Of a DNA stretch of 15,765 bases, positions 14,172-15,765 are shown piece after piece (the first letter of the stretch is position 1; every line of letters starts with the position of its first letter). The notes beneath the pieces are model-generated. The model saw nothing but the letters and a program-made list of their open reading frames with translations. It ran no database searches and was not told the DNA's origin. The position numbers were made by a program, and so were the translations under genes. Source of the DNA: Pseudomonadota bacterium (GTDB lineage: Bacteria > Pseudomonadota > Gammaproteobacteria > Pseudomonadales > Pseudomonadaceae); contig JAEWGL010000218.1 in NCBI GenBank assembly GCA_023388335.1, positions 1 through 15,765 of the forward strand, written 5' to 3'.

Positions 14172-15382
14172 CCGACCACCCTCTCATCCAGCCGTTGCAT
14201 CCAGGCGCGGCAGGTTTCAGCACCCAATCACCACGGGTGGCGCTGCCACAGCTGCCGCCCCTGGCGTTGTACATCCATATTCCCTGGTGCGTGCGCAAAT
14301 GCCCGTACTGCGATTTCAATTCCCACGCGGCTACTCCTGAACTGCCTGAGGACGCCTACGTCGATGCCCTGCTGGCTGATCTGGAGCAAGAGCTGCCAGC
14401 GGTGCATGGCCGAGCGATCAGCACGATCTTCTTCGGTGGCGGGACCCCTAGCCTGTTCAGCGCCCGTGCCCTGGGCCGCCTGCTGGCCGGCGTGGAGCAA
14501 CGCATCCCGTTTGCCCCGGACATCGAGATCACACTCGAGGCCAACCCCGGGACCTTCGAGCAGGACAAGTTCAAGGCCTACCGGCAACTGGGGATCAATC
14601 GCCTGTCGATCGGCGTGCAAAGCTTCCAGCAGGCCAAGCTCGAAGCCTTGGGGCGTATCCACAACGGCGACGAGGCCGTACGCGCGGCCGGCATGGCGCG
14701 TGCCGCGGGCTTTGACAACTTCAACCTCGACCTCATGCACGGCCTGCCGGACCAGTCGCTGGACGAAGCCCTGGGCGACCTGCGCCAGGCCATCGACCTG
14801 GGGCCGACCCACCTGTCGTGGTACCAACTGACCCTGGAGCCGAACACGGTGTTCTGGAGCCAGCCGCCCGAGCTGCCCGAGGACGACATCCTCTGGGATA
14901 TCCAGGAGGCCGGGCAGGCACTGATGGCCGAGCACGGCTTTCACCAATATGAGGTCTCGGCTTACGCCCAGCCAGGACGCGCCGCGCGGCACAACCTGAA
15001 CTACTGGAGCTTCGGCGACTTCATCGGCATCGGCGCCGGCGCCCATGGCAAGCTCAGCCATCCGGACGGGCGCATCCTGCGCACCTGGAAAACCCGTCTG
15101 CCCAAGGACTACCTGAACCCCGCCAAGCCGTTCAAGGCCGGCGAGAAGCTGCTGCCGGTGGACGAGCTGCCCTTCGAGTTCCTCATGAATGCCCTGCGCC
15201 TGACCCAGGGTGTGGATGCCGAACTGTTCACCCTGCGCACCGGTTTACCGCTGGAGCAGCTCGCTGCCGCGCGACGCGAGGCCGAACAACGGGGCCTTTT
15301 GCAGGTCGAACAGCATCGATTGGTGGCCACCCCGCGCGGACAGCTGTTCCTCAACGACTTGCTGCAGTATTTCTTGACCTGA
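14168..15382 (+). CDS. hemW: radical SAM haem chaperone HemW
   Basis: HemW binds haem and a 4Fe-4S cluster and delivers haem to respiratory enzymes; it is the HemN-like protein long annotated as coproporphyrinogen oxidase. The 404-residue protein has the cluster motif C41-x3-C45-x2-C48 in YIHIPWCVRKCPYCDF. The residue two after C48 is F, where true HemN has a fourth cysteine. TIFFGGGTPSLF, ANPGTF, GVQSFQ and the HNLNYW segment also fit HemW. The C-terminal winged-helix domain includes FEFLMNALRLTQGVD. It carries about 28 residues before LPPLALYIHIPW that E. coli HemW lacks. ATG 14168 overlaps the rdgB stop by 4 bp, and upstream in-frame starts would lie deep in rdgB. Confidence 0.94.
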   Translation: MTDHPLIQPLHPGAAGFSTQSPRVALPQLPPLALYIHIPWCVRKCPYCDFNSHAATPELPEDAYVDALLADLEQELPAVHGRAISTIFFGGGTPSLFSARALGRLLAGVEQRIPFAPDIEITLEANPGTFEQDKFKAYRQLGINRLSIGVQSFQQAKLEALGRIHNGDEAVRAAGMARAAGFDNFNLDLMHGLPDQSLDEALGDLRQAIDLGPTHLSWYQLTLEPNTVFWSQPPELPEDDILWDIQEAGQALMAEHGFHQYEVSAYAQPGRAARHNLNYWSFGDFIGIGAGAHGKLSHPDGRILRTWKTRLPKDYLNPAKPFKAGEKLLPVDELPFEFLMNALRLTQGVDAELFTLRTGLPLEQLAAARREAEQRGLLQVEQHRLVATPRGQLFLNDLLQYFLT

Positions 15383-15392
15383 AGGATGACCC

Positions 15393-15719
15393 ATGGACCT
15401 GGTACTTGACCTGCTCGCGAACGTCTCTCGATGGAGCCGCGGCAACCTGTCAGAGATTTCGTTGGCCTTGGTAGGCTGCGTGCTGGTGCTGTTCGGCACC
15501 GATATCAAGGGCTGGGCGGAACAGCGCATGGGTGGCTTGACTGGCGCCCTGCGGGTACCCTTCATGGCCTTGCTGGTGACCATCGGCAGCGGTGCGGCCT
15601 TGATCTATGCCACGCCATGGGTGGTGAAGGGGCTGAGCCAGTTCAACAACTATGCACTGGGCCCAGTGTTGCTGGTGGTGCTGGTGCTGATCGGCGTGGT
15701 GGCTGATCGGCGGGGATAA
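15393..15719 (+). CDS. small DUF3392-type inner-membrane protein
   Basis: A 108-residue membrane protein of unknown function. It has three hydrophobic segments, at about 21-36 (ISLALVGCVLVLFGTD), 56-74 (VPFMALLVTIGSGAALIYA) and 87-104 (LGPVLLVVLVLIGVVAD). A polar N-terminus and a charged loop KGWAEQRMGG separate the first two. AAGGATGA precedes the ATG at a good distance. It follows hemW by 10 bp, a placement common in Pseudomonas, and is probably the last gene of the operon. The family assignment rests on size, topology and neighbourhood. Confidence 0.8.
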   Translation: MDLVLDLLANVSRWSRGNLSEISLALVGCVLVLFGTDIKGWAEQRMGGLTGALRVPFMALLVTIGSGAALIYATPWVVKGLSQFNNYALGPVLLVVLVLIGVVADRRG

Positions 15720-15731
15720 CGGTAGGAACTC

Positions 15732-15762
15732 GCCCAGCCCGCTGGGCTGCGCTGTCGCGCAG
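15732..15762 (+). terminator. possible terminator hairpins at operon end
   Basis: CAGCCC (15735-15740) pairs with GGGCTG (15744-15749), and CTGCGC (15747-15752) pairs perfectly with GCGCAG (15757-15762) around TGTC. The two stems share bases and are alternatives. They follow the last stop by about 15 bp; the window ends before any T-run could be seen. Confidence 0.3.
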
Positions 15763-15765
15763 AGA

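Noticed and set aside
14228..15061. Long open frame on the minus strand inside hemW
   Set aside because: Antisense to an intact HemW; composition typical of a complementary-frame shadow.
1..15765. CRISPR arrays, insertion sequences, prophage, toxin-antitoxin or defence genes
   Set aside because: No spaced direct-repeat series, no transposase or integrase motifs, and every gene longer than 100 codons reads as a conserved chromosomal function.

Overview
The window is core chromosome of a gamma-proteobacterium, almost certainly a Pseudomonas of the P. putida/P. fluorescens type. Coding GC is high and third positions are mostly G or C. The proteins read as Pseudomonas orthologues: PriA, ArgS, PilT, ProC, MetX/MetW, RdgB and HemW. 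Gene orders such as pilT-yggS-proC-yggT and metX-metW-DUF4426-rdgB-hemW are also typical of that genus. I see no mobile element, prophage, CRISPR array, tRNA or rRNA.

Left part (1-1667, minus strand): the 5' third of a malic enzyme gene (maeB), then a secreted staphylococcal-nuclease-family protein, then rpmE (ribosomal protein L31). rpmE and the nuclease gene are almost contiguous, and an intrinsic terminator for rpmE lies inside the signal-peptide codons of the nuclease gene.

Second block (1828-6706, plus strand): priA (replication restart helicase, GTG start), a 31-bp imperfect inverted repeat, a promoter, argS, and an FtsN-like SPOR-domain membrane protein that starts one base after argS. 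A strong terminator closes this block.

Third block (6712-9054): a small membrane protein made of two TM2 modules (minus), a divergent AT-rich intergenic region with an operator-like palindrome, a secreted NlpC/P60 peptidoglycan hydrolase (plus), and pilT (minus), the type IV pilus retraction ATPase. In E. coli and P. aeruginosa the SPOR gene is followed by hslVU; here it is not, so the junction near 6.7 kb looks like an old rearrangement point.

Fourth block (9120-11306, plus): yggS (PLP homeostasis), proC (proline synthesis) and yggT (membrane protein), closed by a perfect 12-bp hairpin.

Fifth block (11352 to the right edge, plus): metX and metW (methionine synthesis), a periplasmic DUF4426 protein, rdgB (cleans non-canonical purine nucleotides), hemW (radical-SAM haem chaperone) and a small DUF3392 membrane protein. 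Spacings are short (7, 24 and 10 bp) and there are two 4-bp ATGA overlaps, which points to one co-transcribed and translationally coupled operon.

Most of the window is ordinary housekeeping sequence. I did not find a convincing undescribed system. The best leads are regulatory or structural: the terminator inside the nuclease signal peptide, the priA-argS inverted repeat, the palindrome in front of the NlpC/P60 gene, and the nuclease's C-terminal second-domain candidate.
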